Shown: positions 1 to 7,871 of the stretch, piece after piece
Layout of the letters: every line of letters starts with the position of its first letter
Numbering within the stretch: the stretch's first letter is position 1
Notes under the pieces: model-generated
Seen by the model: the letters and a program-made list of their open reading frames with translations, nothing else
Database searches by the model: none
What the model was told of the DNA's origin: nothing
Made by a program: the position numbers and the translations under genes
Source of the DNA: Fimenecus sp045655645
Lineage (GTDB): Bacteria; Bacillota; Clostridia; Oscillospirales; Acutalibacteraceae
Direction: 5' to 3'
Length of the DNA: 64,000 nt
Assembly (NCBI GenBank): GCA_045655645.1
Contig: JAZOPS010000051.1
Location: 1-64,000 of the forward strand

Positions 1-1141
1 CAAGAGATGCACCGCCACCTGTTGAGATGTGTGACATCTTATCAGCAAAACCGAGCTTCTGAATAGCAGCAGCTGAGTCGCCACCACCGATGATTGAAAT
101 TGCATCACTTTCAGCAATTGCTGTTGCAACTGCAATTGTACCTGATGCAAAGTTTTCCCATTCAGAAACGCCCATAGGACCATTCCAGATAACTGTGCCA
201 GCGTCTTTAACTGCGTCAGCAAAAATAGCCTGTGTCTTAGGACCGATGTCAAGACCCATCCAACCTTCTGGAATCTTATTTGAATCAACTACCATTGCTT
301 CTGTATCAGGAGCATATTCCTTACCAACTTTGTTGTCAACAGGAATAAGGAATTTAACGCCTTTTTCTTCAGCTTTCTTCATCATTTCAGCTGCAAGTTC
401 AACTTTATCAGCTTCAAGAAGTGATGTGCCGATTTCGTAGCCGAGTGATTTCATAAATGTGTATGCCATACCACCACCGATGATAAGTGTGTCACACTTG
501 TCAATAAGGTTTGTGATAACGCCGATTTTATCAGAAACTTTTGCGCCACCAAGGATAGCAACAAGAGGTCTCTTTGGATTTTCAAGAGCACCACCGATGA
601 ACTCGATTTCTTTCTGGATAAGGTAACCACAAGCTGCAGGAAGATGGTCTGCTACACCTGTTGTTGAAGAGTGAGCTCTGTGAGCTGAACCGAAAGCGTC
701 GTTAACATAAAGTTCAGCAAGGTCAGCAAACTTCTTGCTGAGTTCTGGGTCGTTCTTTGTTTCGCCTTTTTCATAACGAACATTTTCAAGGAGAAGAACT
801 TCGCCATCTTTAAGGTCAGCTGCGAGTGCCTGTGCACTTTCGCCTACAACATCTTTTGCCATTTTAACCTCTTGACCAAGAAGTTCAGAAAGTCTTGCAG
901 CAACAGGAGCAAGTGAGAATTCTGGAACTACTTCGCCCTTTGGACGACCAAGGTGTGAGCAAAGAATAACTTTTGCACCATTTGCGATAAGATATTTGAT
1001 TGTTGGTAATGAAGCAACAATTCTCTTGTCACTTGTAATTACACCGTTTTCCATTTTTACGTTGAAGTCGCAACGAACAAGAACTTTCTTGCCAGCTACC
1101 TGTAAATCTTCAACAGTCTTTTTGTTTAATGCACTGCTCAT
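1..1141 (-). CDS. pgk: phosphoglycerate kinase, 3' end cut by window edge
   Basis: Glycolytic enzyme that interconverts 1,3-bisphosphoglycerate plus ADP with 3-phosphoglycerate plus ATP in the cytosol. About 380 residues are present, starting MSSALNKKTVEDLQV. The family signatures read along the frame: VLVRCDFNV near the start, SHLGRPKGE, the hinge region DAFGSAHRAHSSTTG, the nucleotide-domain motif GGAKVSDKIGVI, and the C-terminal GGGDSAAAI followed by STGGGAS. The full protein is normally about 395 residues, so only some 15-20 residues are lost beyond base 1. The ATG at 1139-1141 sits behind an AAGGATG ribosome site. It has its own promoter, although the WYL gene is transcribed toward it on the same strand with no clear terminator between. 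Confidence 0.97.
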   Translation of the reverse strand, partial: MSSALNKKTVEDLQVAGKKVLVRCDFNVKMENGVITSDKRIVASLPTIKYLIANGAKVILCSHLGRPKGEVVPEFSLAPVAARLSELLGQEVKMAKDVVGESAQALAADLKDGEVLLLENVRYEKGETKNDPELSKKFADLAELYVNDAFGSAHRAHSSTTGVADHLPAACGYLIQKEIEFIGGALENPKRPLVAILGGAKVSDKIGVITNLIDKCDTLIIGGGMAYTFMKSLGYEIGTSLLEADKVELAAEMMKKAEEKGVKFLIPVDNKVGKEYAPDTEAMVVDSNKIPEGWMGLDIGPKTQAIFADAVKDAGTVIWNGPMGVSEWENFASGTIAVATAIAESDAISIIGGGDSAAAIQKLGFADKMSHISTGGGASL

Positions 1142-1190
1142 TTAAAATACATCCTTTCAAAAGAAATAATTTATAAATTTAACCTTTAAT

Positions 1191-1219
1191 ATTTTATACT
1201 AAATCTGCTTGTATTTCAA
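1191..1219 (-). promoter_or_regulatory. sigma-A promoter of pgk
   Basis: Read on the minus strand: -35 TTGAAA (1214-1219), 17-bp spacer, -10 TAAAAT (1191-1196). It lies about 50 bp upstream of the pgk ATG. Confidence 0.7.
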
Positions 1220-1253
1220 GAGAAATAATTATATTTGTTAAAGTTTTATCATT

Positions 1254-2255
1254 TTACCCATTATATTGAGCTAAAATTGAATTTGTTTTGTCTATAATCA
1301 TATTTTTCAACTCTTTTGGTGACCTGACTTTAATCTTATCACCATATTGCATAATCCATGAAACCAAGCCATCTGTAACAGCAACATCAATTTTTGCTAT
1401 AAAATGCTCATCGTCAAAGGGTTTCATTGAACATTTCTCGCCAAATCTATCAATAAACTCTTCAATCATTGAGTTATTACAGATAAATTCAACGGGTTTA
1501 ATATCACCAGAAAACATAGAAAGATGTTTATTACTATAATCTGCTGTATCAAATGAAGTTGTATATGAAGAAACATCAGAAAAGCGACGAGCCATAACAT
1601 CAGTAACAACAACGCTTTTTAACCTGTCAACTCGCAAATGAATTAAGTTGTCATATTTGTTGTGATTGCCAACAAGATAGTAATGGTCGTTTGACCAAAT
1701 CAAAGCATACGGATTGATGGTCATTTTCTTTTCTTCATAAACAGCTTTTTTACCATCAACAACTTTTCTTCTGCGATAAACAACTTCGACTTGCTTTCTT
1801 TTAAGAATTGCCGAGTCAAGAATATCGATATTATAGAAAATGCTTTCGTTATCACATTTGTTCCGATTATCAATATAAACTTGTTTTTCAATTCTGTGAT
1901 ATTGGTATCCACTAGCAAATTTTGAAAACTTTTTAAGCAAAGCCTTTGTTTTCTTTGCAGAGATAAAGTTAGCAGATTGAACAGCGTCTATAAGCAATCT
2001 TAATTCCGGCAACTCAAAGTGATATGGCACCATAAAATATCCGCGTGGAGATTGTGATTTAATTATTTCATAACCATACTCATTAAGACAGTCAATACAG
2101 TCATAAACTGTTTTTCTCTCGCATTCGATGCCATAATCTTCTTTGAGATAATGAATTATATCATTTGCAGACAGCAAATGTTCTTCATCCGATTTACTTG
2201 CAAGAATATCGATAATATAAAGCAAACGCAATTTTTGTTTTGATGCTGTTTTCAT
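1254..2255 (-). CDS. WYL-domain transcriptional regulator (DeoR/YafY type)
   Basis: A 333-residue cytosolic DNA-binding regulator. Residues about 1-75 form a winged helix-turn-helix of the YafY kind (SANDIIHYLKE, ERKTVYDCIDCLNEYGYEI). Residues about 140-225 form the WYL ligand-sensing domain, with the variant NPYALIWSNDHYYLVG and the arginine-containing HLRVDRL. A C-terminal WCX-like segment follows. The gene starts one base after the GH2 stop with no visible Shine-Dalgarno, so translation is probably coupled to the upstream glycosidase. It most likely regulates that operon in response to a sugar or nucleotide ligand (inference from adjacency). Confidence 0.88.
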   Translation of the reverse strand: MKTASKQKLRLLYIIDILASKSDEEHLLSANDIIHYLKEDYGIECERKTVYDCIDCLNEYGYEIIKSQSPRGYFMVPYHFELPELRLLIDAVQSANFISAKKTKALLKKFSKFASGYQYHRIEKQVYIDNRNKCDNESIFYNIDILDSAILKRKQVEVVYRRRKVVDGKKAVYEEKKMTINPYALIWSNDHYYLVGNHNKYDNLIHLRVDRLKSVVVTDVMARRFSDVSSYTTSFDTADYSNKHLSMFSGDIKPVEFICNNSMIEEFIDRFGEKCSMKPFDDEHFIAKIDVAVTDGLVSWIMQYGDKIKVRSPKELKNMIIDKTNSILAQYNG

Positions 2256-2256
2256 A

Positions 2257-4011
2257 TTATTTCATAATTGTGAGTTTATTATTGATATCGATAATTACAT
2301 CTTCATCAATCTTAATATGCTCACGGTCATAAGTCATAATACCATTAACTTCGTTTTCAACGTCACTTACCTGTGTATAAACAGTAGCACTCAAGCCTTT
2401 ATCGATAAGTGGAATAACCTGATTTTCATGGAGTTTTTTATATGCTTTTGTAAGTGAATCCTTAGTCTTATACATCATATAGCCAAAGCTCTTTGATTCA
2501 TCCCATGTGTGGTCGCTTACAACTCTGCTATATCCGCCGTATTCTGTGAGAGCGAAAATTCTGCCGTCATTCTTACGACCTGTAACAGGAACAGTATATC
2601 TGTGCATACTATTGAAGTCACCAGCACCTTGGTCATGCCAACCACTTGCATGGTCAACAAGTCTTGATGGGTCAAAGTTTTTAACGCTTGTTGCAATTTG
2701 AACTGAGTCAAATTGACCCCAACCTTCATTAAATGGCACCCATACAGAAATACAAGTATGATTAAACAACTGATTGAGCATTTCATTGAGTTCGCGTTTG
2801 AATTCATCACGCCATTTCTTTTCGCCACGCTTGAATGCCTTGTATTTATCGTCTTTAACATTTATGCCAAAGAATGGTGCTACACCAGCAAGCATTGTAC
2901 CTATGTATTCGCCGCCACTTACCATATCCTGCCATACAAGCATACCGAGACGGTCGCAGTGATAATACCAACGGTCAAGTTCAACCTTAATATGTTTACG
3001 CATCATATTGAAGCCTAATCTCTTCATTGTTTCAATATCGTAAATCATTGCTTCGTCAGTTGGTGGTGTCATACCACCGTCTGACCAATAGCCTTGGTCA
3101 AGAAGACCTTTCTGGAAATATGGCTCATTGTTAAGGAAGAATCTTGGAATACCATAATTGTCATTCTGCATTGAGAATTTACGCATACCAACATAACTCT
3201 TAACATTATCTACAGTTTTACCATCTTTTAAGAGTTCAATTTTAAGGTCATAAAGGAAAGGTGTTTCAGGTGACCAGAGTTTAATATCTTGGAACTTAAT
3301 TTCATCGTCCATTGAAATTGTGTTTTGTGATACAACAGTTTCACCATCAAAAACAGTAACCTTTACGTCAAGATTTTCTTCTGTTGCAAAAGTCTTGATT
3401 TTGAGAGTTTTCTCGTCAATGTCAGGAATCATACGAAGTTTTGTGATATGACAAGCATCTGCTGCTTCAAGCCAAACACTCTGCCAGATACCTGATGTTG
3501 CAACATACCAGAAACCATGGGTATCAATAACCTGTTTACCACGCTGCTGCCAACCTTTTTCAGTTGGGTCATAAACGCAAACTACAAGTTCATTTTCACC
3601 ATCAACTAATAAATTTGTAATATCAAGTGTGAATGTTGCATAACCACCTGTGTGTGTACCAGCAAGAGATTTATTCACATAAACTTTGCACTGCCAGTCA
3701 ACAGCAGCAAAGTTAAGAAGAATATTCTTACCTTTCATATTTTCAGGAACTGTAAATAATTTCTTATACCAAAGACGCTGACTTGGGAGTAATGGTTTTT
3801 GAACACCAGAAAGCATACTTTCAACTGCAAAAGGAACTACGATTTCACCGTCAAAATCTTCTGCCCATTCACAATTTGCGCCTTTAATTGCATAGTCATA
3901 AACGCCATTAAGTGACATCCAGTCACTACGCTCCATTTGTGGACGAGGATATTCAGGCAACGGATTATTTCTGTCAACCTTATCAGTCCAACGAGTTTTC
4001 ATAAATCCCAT
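2257..4011 (-). CDS. glycoside hydrolase family 2 protein (beta-galactosidase/beta-glucuronidase-like)
   Basis: 584-residue retaining glycosidase with an N-terminal sugar-binding jelly roll (about residues 40-190, with W-rich FWYVATSGIWQSVWLE), an immunoglobulin-like middle domain and a TIM barrel. The acid/base glutamate is in VPFNEGWGQFD and the nucleophile glutamate in ALTEYGGYS. It has no signal peptide, so it acts on sugars after import. I chose ATG 4011 because GGAGGT lies 7 nt upstream. An in-frame start at 4035 has no such site. At under 600 residues it is shorter than LacZ. The exact substrate cannot be read from the sequence. It is followed directly by a WYL regulator gene. Confidence 0.9.
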   Translation of the reverse strand: MGFMKTRWTDKVDRNNPLPEYPRPQMERSDWMSLNGVYDYAIKGANCEWAEDFDGEIVVPFAVESMLSGVQKPLLPSQRLWYKKLFTVPENMKGKNILLNFAAVDWQCKVYVNKSLAGTHTGGYATFTLDITNLLVDGENELVVCVYDPTEKGWQQRGKQVIDTHGFWYVATSGIWQSVWLEAADACHITKLRMIPDIDEKTLKIKTFATEENLDVKVTVFDGETVVSQNTISMDDEIKFQDIKLWSPETPFLYDLKIELLKDGKTVDNVKSYVGMRKFSMQNDNYGIPRFFLNNEPYFQKGLLDQGYWSDGGMTPPTDEAMIYDIETMKRLGFNMMRKHIKVELDRWYYHCDRLGMLVWQDMVSGGEYIGTMLAGVAPFFGINVKDDKYKAFKRGEKKWRDEFKRELNEMLNQLFNHTCISVWVPFNEGWGQFDSVQIATSVKNFDPSRLVDHASGWHDQGAGDFNSMHRYTVPVTGRKNDGRIFALTEYGGYSRVVSDHTWDESKSFGYMMYKTKDSLTKAYKKLHENQVIPLIDKGLSATVYTQVSDVENEVNGIMTYDREHIKIDEDVIIDINNKLTIMK

Positions 4012-4062
4012 AATTTTTACCTCCAAATTGAACAAAGCCTATTAAGGCATAATATCACATAT

Positions 4063-4091
4063 ATTTTATAACATAATAACGAATTTGTCTA
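4063..4091 (-). promoter_or_regulatory. sigma-A promoter of GH2-WYL operon
   Basis: Minus strand: -35 TAGACA (4086-4091), 17-bp spacer, -10 TAAAAT (4063-4068). It directly abuts, back to back, the promoter of the tRNA-Leu region. Confidence 0.65.
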
Positions 4092-4120
4092 TTGAATTTT
4101 GAAAAAAACTTTGATATAAT
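4092..4120 (+). promoter_or_regulatory. sigma-A promoter in front of the tRNA-Leu fragment and gene
   Basis: -35 TTGAAT (4092-4097), 17-bp spacer, -10 TATAAT (4115-4120). The predicted start, near 4127, is 6 nt before the truncated tRNA-Leu copy, not before the intact gene, which begins 160 bp later. Confidence 0.7.
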
Positions 4121-4132
4121 ATGCAAGTATTC

Positions 4133-4164
4133 GCGGGTATGGTGGAATTGGCAGTTTTGTGCCA
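4133..4164 (+). pseudogene. truncated tRNA-Leu copy (first 22 nt)
   Basis: Bases 4133-4154 are identical to the first 22 nt (4288-4309) of the intact tRNA-Leu, covering the 5' acceptor strand and most of the D arm. Homology then stops, apart from a short TTGTGCC(A/G)AG match to the variable-arm region of the tRNA. The anticodon arm, T arm and 3' acceptor strand are missing, so it cannot be a functional tRNA. Confidence 0.85.
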
Positions 4165-4257
4165 AGCGCATCCTGCGGATGATGAAGTGATGGCACAAAA
4201 GACGCAGCGGTCGAAAATCGAGTGCAGTAGCACGAGTCTTCGGGCTCCGCAAGTGTC
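4155..4257 (+). ncRNA. candidate structured RNA or repeat element inserted upstream of tRNA-Leu
   Basis: A stem TTTTGTGCCA (4155-4164) pairs perfectly with TGGCACAAAA (4191-4200) and encloses CATCC-TGC-GGATG. Immediately after, 4201-4257 folds as a multibranch: a closing stem GACGC/GTGTC continued by GCG/CGC, then three contiguous hairpins TCGA-AAA-TCGA, GTGC-AGTA-GCAC and GAGTC-TTCG-GGCTC. It would be transcribed from the tRNA promoter. Whether it is a functional RNA, a DNA cruciform of a small mobile repeat, or a remnant is unknown. I do not recognise the family. Confidence 0.4.
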
Positions 4258-4287
4258 ACACGGAATCTATATGTTTTAACTCAATAT

Positions 4288-4372
4288 GCGGGTATGGTGG
4301 AATTGGCAGACACGCAAGATTTAGGATCTTGTGCCGAGAGGTGTACAGGTTCGACCCCTGCTACCCGCACCA
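4288..4372 (+). tRNA. tRNA-Leu (anticodon UAG)
   Basis: An 85-nt type II tRNA with encoded CCA. The acceptor GCGGGTA pairs with TACCCGC. The anticodon stem CAAGA/TCTTG encloses the loop TTTAGGA with anticodon TAG. A long variable arm and the T loop GGTTCGACCCC follow. A terminator hairpin begins right at the 3' end. Confidence 0.97.
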
Positions 4373-4409
4373 AATAAAGGACTTCAACATTTGTTGGGGT
4401 CCTTTATTT
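4372..4409 (+). terminator. terminator of tRNA-Leu
   Basis: AAATAAAGGAC (4372-4382) pairs with GTCCTTTATTT (4399-4409), giving an 11-bp stem that ends in a T-rich tract. Confidence 0.8.
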
Positions 4410-4417
4410 AATTCCAC

Positions 4418-4446
4418 TTGAATATGTAACTAAAAAGTGATAAAAT
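4418..4446 (+). promoter_or_regulatory. sigma-A promoter of the CapA-like gene
   Basis: -35 TTGAAT (4418-4423), 17-bp spacer, -10 TAAAAT (4441-4446), 31 bp before the ATG. Confidence 0.65.
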
Positions 4447-4477
4447 ATTTTTATATCAACTGAAAGGTTTTATTCCT

Positions 4478-5641
4478 ATGAAAAACACTACTTCATTAGT
4501 CTTCACCGGCGATATTGGTTTTGACCGATATATGTACGGTAAATGGGATGATGAAAATTTAATATCGCAAGAAATTCTTGACTTTCTCCATAGCGCTGAC
4601 CATGTTATAACTAATGTTGAAGGTCCTGTTGCTGTTGCCGAGCAAAACACAACTCAAAGCGGTGTTCAGCAGTTGTTACATACCATTGACCCAAAGGCTG
4701 TAAAAGTGCTTAATAATATGAAATCTGATATCTGGAACATCTGTAATAATCACATTATGGATGCTGGTTCTTATGGTATTGAAAGCACACTTAAAATTGC
4801 AAATGAAAATGGTGTGCAGACAATCGGCGCAGGTATGAATATAGACGAGGCAAGAAAACCTATTATTCTTAACGAGGCAGGCGGAATTGGTATGTTTGGT
4901 GTTGGTTATCAGCGAGCTTGCAGAAAAGCAGATATTGATAAACCTGGTTGTTACAGTTGGAGTGACCTTGACGAGATTCAGAAATCAATTGGTGAAATTA
5001 AAAAGACTTGCCGTTGGTGTATCGTTATTGCCCACGCAGGTGAAGAATTCACTCCACTCCCTTCCCCTTACACTCGTGAAAGATACCACAAATATTTAGA
5101 AATGGGTGCTGATATTGTTGTTGCACACCATCCACATGTACCAATGAATTACGAAACTGTTGGGGATAAAGTAATTTTCTATTCACTCGGTAATTTCATT
5201 TTTGATACTGATTATCAGCGCTCGCAGTTCAATACGGATATTGGTTTAATTGTTAAAATTAACTTTACTGAAAATGAGTTTAGTTTTGAGCCAATGGGAC
5301 TTAAAATTGTTCGTGGCGAAGAAAAAATTGTTAAAGACGAGTTACCACGCATATTTGTTGATGTTCAAGAAGACGAATATGAGCTTTTAGCACCATTATC
5401 AGCAAAGATGCTTATTGCAGCCACAAAGCGCCAGATGACCTATTTAAAACCAGAAGAATTCAAGGGCGCAAGTGAAGAAAAATGGAAAGAACATTTTGCC
5501 GAACCGTTGAGAACAGGTCGTGTACCGGGCGAAACTCTTGATTTCTATATTATCTGTCCTTTAGCCGAAAAAGCTGAAGAAGGCAAATGGAAAGAAAGCA
5601 AATTAGAAGATATTAAAAACTATATTTTAGAGCAGATGTAA
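4478..5641 (+). CDS. CapA family (PGA_cap) metallophosphatase-like protein
   Basis: 387 residues with the CapA/PgsA calcineurin-like fold throughout. The opening strand TGDIGFDR supplies the first metal ligands. Then come NVEGPVA, CNNHIMDAGSYGI, IVIAHAGEEF, the histidine-rich DIVVAHHPHVP and the diagnostic YSLGNFIFD. Founding members take part in poly-gamma-glutamate capsule synthesis. There is no signal peptide or membrane anchor here and no pgsBC/capBC neighbour, so a capsule role is doubtful and a cytosolic phosphoesterase role is equally possible. It is monocistronic, flanked by the tRNA-Leu terminator and its own terminator. Confidence 0.88.
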   Translation: MKNTTSLVFTGDIGFDRYMYGKWDDENLISQEILDFLHSADHVITNVEGPVAVAEQNTTQSGVQQLLHTIDPKAVKVLNNMKSDIWNICNNHIMDAGSYGIESTLKIANENGVQTIGAGMNIDEARKPIILNEAGGIGMFGVGYQRACRKADIDKPGCYSWSDLDEIQKSIGEIKKTCRWCIVIAHAGEEFTPLPSPYTRERYHKYLEMGADIVVAHHPHVPMNYETVGDKVIFYSLGNFIFDTDYQRSQFNTDIGLIVKINFTENEFSFEPMGLKIVRGEEKIVKDELPRIFVDVQEDEYELLAPLSAKMLIAATKRQMTYLKPEEFKGASEEKWKEHFAEPLRTGRVPGETLDFYIICPLAEKAEEGKWKESKLEDIKNYILEQM

Positions 5642-5646
5642 TACAA

Positions 5647-5674
5647 AAGGATTGGTTTTCACCAATCCTTTTTC
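5647..5674. terminator. bidirectional terminator between CapA-like gene and amidase gene
   Basis: AAGGATTGGT-TTTC-ACCAATCCTT followed by TTTCTTTT on the plus strand. A-runs upstream allow use on the minus strand too. It separates two convergent genes. Confidence 0.85.
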
Positions 5675-5676
5675 TT

Positions 5677-6162
5677 TTACCAAGTATTAACTTTTTCAAT
5701 ATGCACAGGGTTTAAAGAATAATATCTATGACTATCAAGACGTCGCATATATGCATCATTAGTATGAGCACAAATAAGTATTTCACCATCAATATCAAAG
5801 CCCGTAACAACAAGTGTGTGATAAAGTCTTTGACCGTTATTTAAAAAAATTACATCACCGAACTGAATTTCACTTAAAGTTGCATCTTGTCCAACTGGTC
5901 CTACACTTTCATTAGTTGTTAAAAATCTATATAAATACTCTACACCTGACCAAGCAGGCGCACGGTTATCCGGTGAGATATAATACCAACCATAATCCCT
6001 TGTATAATTCATTACTCCTGCACCTGCATAAATACATTGTGATGCAAAATTAGTGCAATCCCCACCTATTCCGTGAAAATCGAAGTACTGTGGATTTCTT
6101 GACAAAGCCCACCTTTTAGCATATACAACTGCATTACTTCGACTATATTCAAAACTTCGCAT
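5677..6162 (-). CDS. amidase domain protein (Amidase_6, papain-like fold)
   Basis: 161 residues that are nearly all the Amidase_6 domain. The catalytic cysteine lies in GGDCTNFASQC, and a later histidine lies in YHTLVVTG with the acidic partner in CAHTNDAY. Relatives are often domains of larger secreted cell-wall amidases. This stand-alone copy has no signal peptide or wall-binding repeats. The start is in the T tract of the upstream gene's terminator: AGGGTGG, the 3' arm of that hairpin, is 6 nt before the ATG and is the only plausible ribosome site. No separate promoter is visible, so expression may depend on read-through from the symporter gene. Confidence 0.8.
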   Translation of the reverse strand: MRSFEYSRSNAVVYAKRWALSRNPQYFDFHGIGGDCTNFASQCIYAGAGVMNYTRDYGWYYISPDNRAPAWSGVEYLYRFLTTNESVGPVGQDATLSEIQFGDVIFLNNGQRLYHTLVVTGFDIDGEILICAHTNDAYMRRLDSHRYYSLNPVHIEKVNTW

Positions 6163-6164
6163 AA

Positions 6165-6199
6165 AAAACCACCCTATACAGTTTATGCATAGGGTGGTT
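6165..6199 (-). terminator. hairpin terminator after the alanine symporter gene that overlaps the next gene's ribosome site
   Basis: On the minus strand AACCACCCTAT pairs with ATAGGGTGGTT and runs into TTTTTT. The 3' arm contains the AGGGTGG that serves the amidase start. Confidence 0.8.
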
Positions 6200-6209
6200 T
6201 ATGTGTTTA

Positions 6210-7604
6210 TCAGTTCCAATAATCAGTTTTGTGTGGCAAATCAATATTTTTCGCTTTGAAAATTGGCTCGATACCTTCTTTACGCTGTTTTTCATAGTCT
6301 TTCAATGCTCGGTAAGCATATTTGCCAAGATACAAAATAACAGGCATATTGATAACCGTCATTGCACCCATTGTTACATCAGCAATGCCCCAGAGCAAGT
6401 CTGCGCTAAGCCCAGCACCAAGGAAGATAATAGCAGATGCAACAATATAATAGATGCTCATAAATGCTTTGCTTGGCATTTTGCCAAAAATGTGGAAAAT
6501 GCATTTATCAACATAGAAAAGGTTACCGATAAGAGTTGTAAAAGCAAATAAAATCATAGCAACAGTAATGAAAATCGGTCCGAATGAGCCAAGAGTTTGT
6601 GTAAGTGCTGCTTGAACATAAGGAGCACCTGAAAGTTCTGCACTTGGCTCAACACCTGAACTCATACACATAAATGCAGTTGCAGAACAAATGAGAATTG
6701 TATCAATAAATACTGAAAGCACCTGAACAAGACCTTGCTTTACAGGGTGATTAACTTCTGCAGATGCTGATGCATTTGGTGCAGAGCCTACACCTGCTTC
6801 ATTACTGAAAAGGCCACGCTTGATACCATAAATTACACAAGAACCTGAAAATCCACCAAAAATCGCCTCAAAATTGAACGCTTCTGCAAAAATTGTTTTG
6901 AAAATATCAGGCAAAAGTCTAATGTTCATAAAAACAATTACAAGTGCAACAAGAATATATGCAACGCCCATAAGTGGCACAAGTATACTGGTTACCTTAA
7001 TTACGCGCTTACCACCGCCGAAAAGGCAATAACCAACTACAACTGCTACGACAAGTCCGATTATCCAAGGAGTAATTTCTGCATTATAGAAACTATATCC
7101 AGAGAATGTTGATTGCAAGTTATAAGATGCAAGCATATTAAAACCGAAACCATAAGTAAGTATAAGCAAAATTGAAAAAATAATTGCTAATGGTTTGCAA
7201 TGGAGTGCAGATTCAATATAGTATGCAGGTCCACCATAGCTACCATCAGGACCCTTGCGCTTGTAAATCTGCGCAAGTGTGCTTTCAACAAATGCAGATG
7301 CGCTACCTACAATAGCGATAACCCACATCCAGAAAACAGAGCCGAAACCACCAAGACAAAGTGCAGTTGAAACGCCGATAATATTGCCTGTACCAACACG
7401 TGATGCAGTTGAAACCATAAGTGCTTGGAATGATGAAACACCATTTTCTGGTTTTTCAAGAACAGCTCTAAATTGTTCTTTCAAAAGTCTAAACTGAACG
7501 CATTTTGTACGCAAAGTGAAATATAAGCCACCAAGCACAAGGATGATAATGAGGATATAGCTGTATAACGCATCATTTACGGTATTGATTATTTGCTCTA
7601 ACAT
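6210..7604 (-). CDS. alanine/glycine:cation symporter (AGCS family)
   Basis: 464-residue integral membrane protein with about 10-11 hydrophobic segments that couples Na+ (or H+) entry to alanine or glycine uptake. Family-specific stretches are present: STASRVGTGNIIGVSTAL near residue 65, the central GLFSNEAGVGSAPNASASA, and FIDTILICSATAFM. The length is normal for AlsT/DagA-type carriers. The ATG has a weak AAGGGG site 8 nt upstream. It is expressed from its own promoter and ends in a strong hairpin. Confidence 0.94.
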   Translation of the reverse strand: MLEQIINTVNDALYSYILIIILVLGGLYFTLRTKCVQFRLLKEQFRAVLEKPENGVSSFQALMVSTASRVGTGNIIGVSTALCLGGFGSVFWMWVIAIVGSASAFVESTLAQIYKRKGPDGSYGGPAYYIESALHCKPLAIIFSILLILTYGFGFNMLASYNLQSTFSGYSFYNAEITPWIIGLVVAVVVGYCLFGGGKRVIKVTSILVPLMGVAYILVALVIVFMNIRLLPDIFKTIFAEAFNFEAIFGGFSGSCVIYGIKRGLFSNEAGVGSAPNASASAEVNHPVKQGLVQVLSVFIDTILICSATAFMCMSSGVEPSAELSGAPYVQAALTQTLGSFGPIFITVAMILFAFTTLIGNLFYVDKCIFHIFGKMPSKAFMSIYYIVASAIIFLGAGLSADLLWGIADVTMGAMTVINMPVILYLGKYAYRALKDYEKQRKEGIEPIFKAKNIDLPHKTDYWN

Positions 7605-7633
7605 AAAATACCCCTTAAAAATATAATGTTGAA

Positions 7634-7662
7634 ATTATATATTATACAGAAGAAAAAGTCAA
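7634..7662 (-). promoter_or_regulatory. sigma-A promoter of the alanine symporter gene
   Basis: Minus strand: -35 TTGACT (7657-7662), 17-bp spacer, -10 TATAAT (7634-7639). Confidence 0.75.
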
Positions 7663-7680
7663 ATAACATTATTAAAAGTC

Positions 7681-7709
7681 TTGATTTTAAATTTACTTTA
7701 ATATATAAT
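7681..7709 (+). promoter_or_regulatory. sigma-A promoter of tRNA-Ser
   Basis: -35 TTGATT (7681-7686), 17-bp spacer, -10 TATAAT (7704-7709), 16 bp before the tRNA 5' end. Confidence 0.75.
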
Positions 7710-7725
7710 ACTAAACTGTTGACAC

Positions 7726-7818
7726 GGAGAGTTGTCCGAGCTGGTCGAAGGAGCACGACTGGAAATCGTGTAAACTGCTAAAACGGTTTCGAGGGTTCGA
7801 ATCCCTTGCTCTCCGCCA
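7726..7818 (+). tRNA. tRNA-Ser (anticodon GGA)
   Basis: A 93-nt type II tRNA with encoded CCA. The acceptor GGAGAGT pairs with GCTCTCC. The anticodon stem CACGA/TCGTG encloses CTGGAAA (anticodon GGA). A long variable arm and a standard T arm with GGTTCGAATCC follow. Confidence 0.97.
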
Positions 7819-7823
7819 AATTT

Positions 7824-7858
7824 AAGAACACTACCTATAAGGTGAGTGTTCTTTTTTT
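7824..7858 (+). terminator. terminator of tRNA-Ser
   Basis: AAGAACACT pairs with AGTGTTCTT, with an inner ACC/GGT, followed by seven T residues. Confidence 0.85.
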
Positions 7859-7871
7859 ATTTATGATTTTA

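Noticed and set aside
90..440. 116-residue plus-strand reading frame
   Set aside because: Antisense to pgk, no ribosome site, and low-complexity Ser/Ala-rich product; a shadow of the real gene.
4055..4252. 65-residue minus-strand reading frame across the tRNA-Leu fragment
   Set aside because: Covers promoters, tRNA fragment and hairpins; coding is implausible.
4288..4372. Second functional tRNA-Leu at 4133
   Set aside because: Only 22 nt of identity; anticodon, T arm and 3' acceptor strand are missing.
4478..5641. Capsule biosynthesis locus
   Set aside because: A single CapA-like protein without signal peptide or pgsBC partners does not make a capsule cluster.
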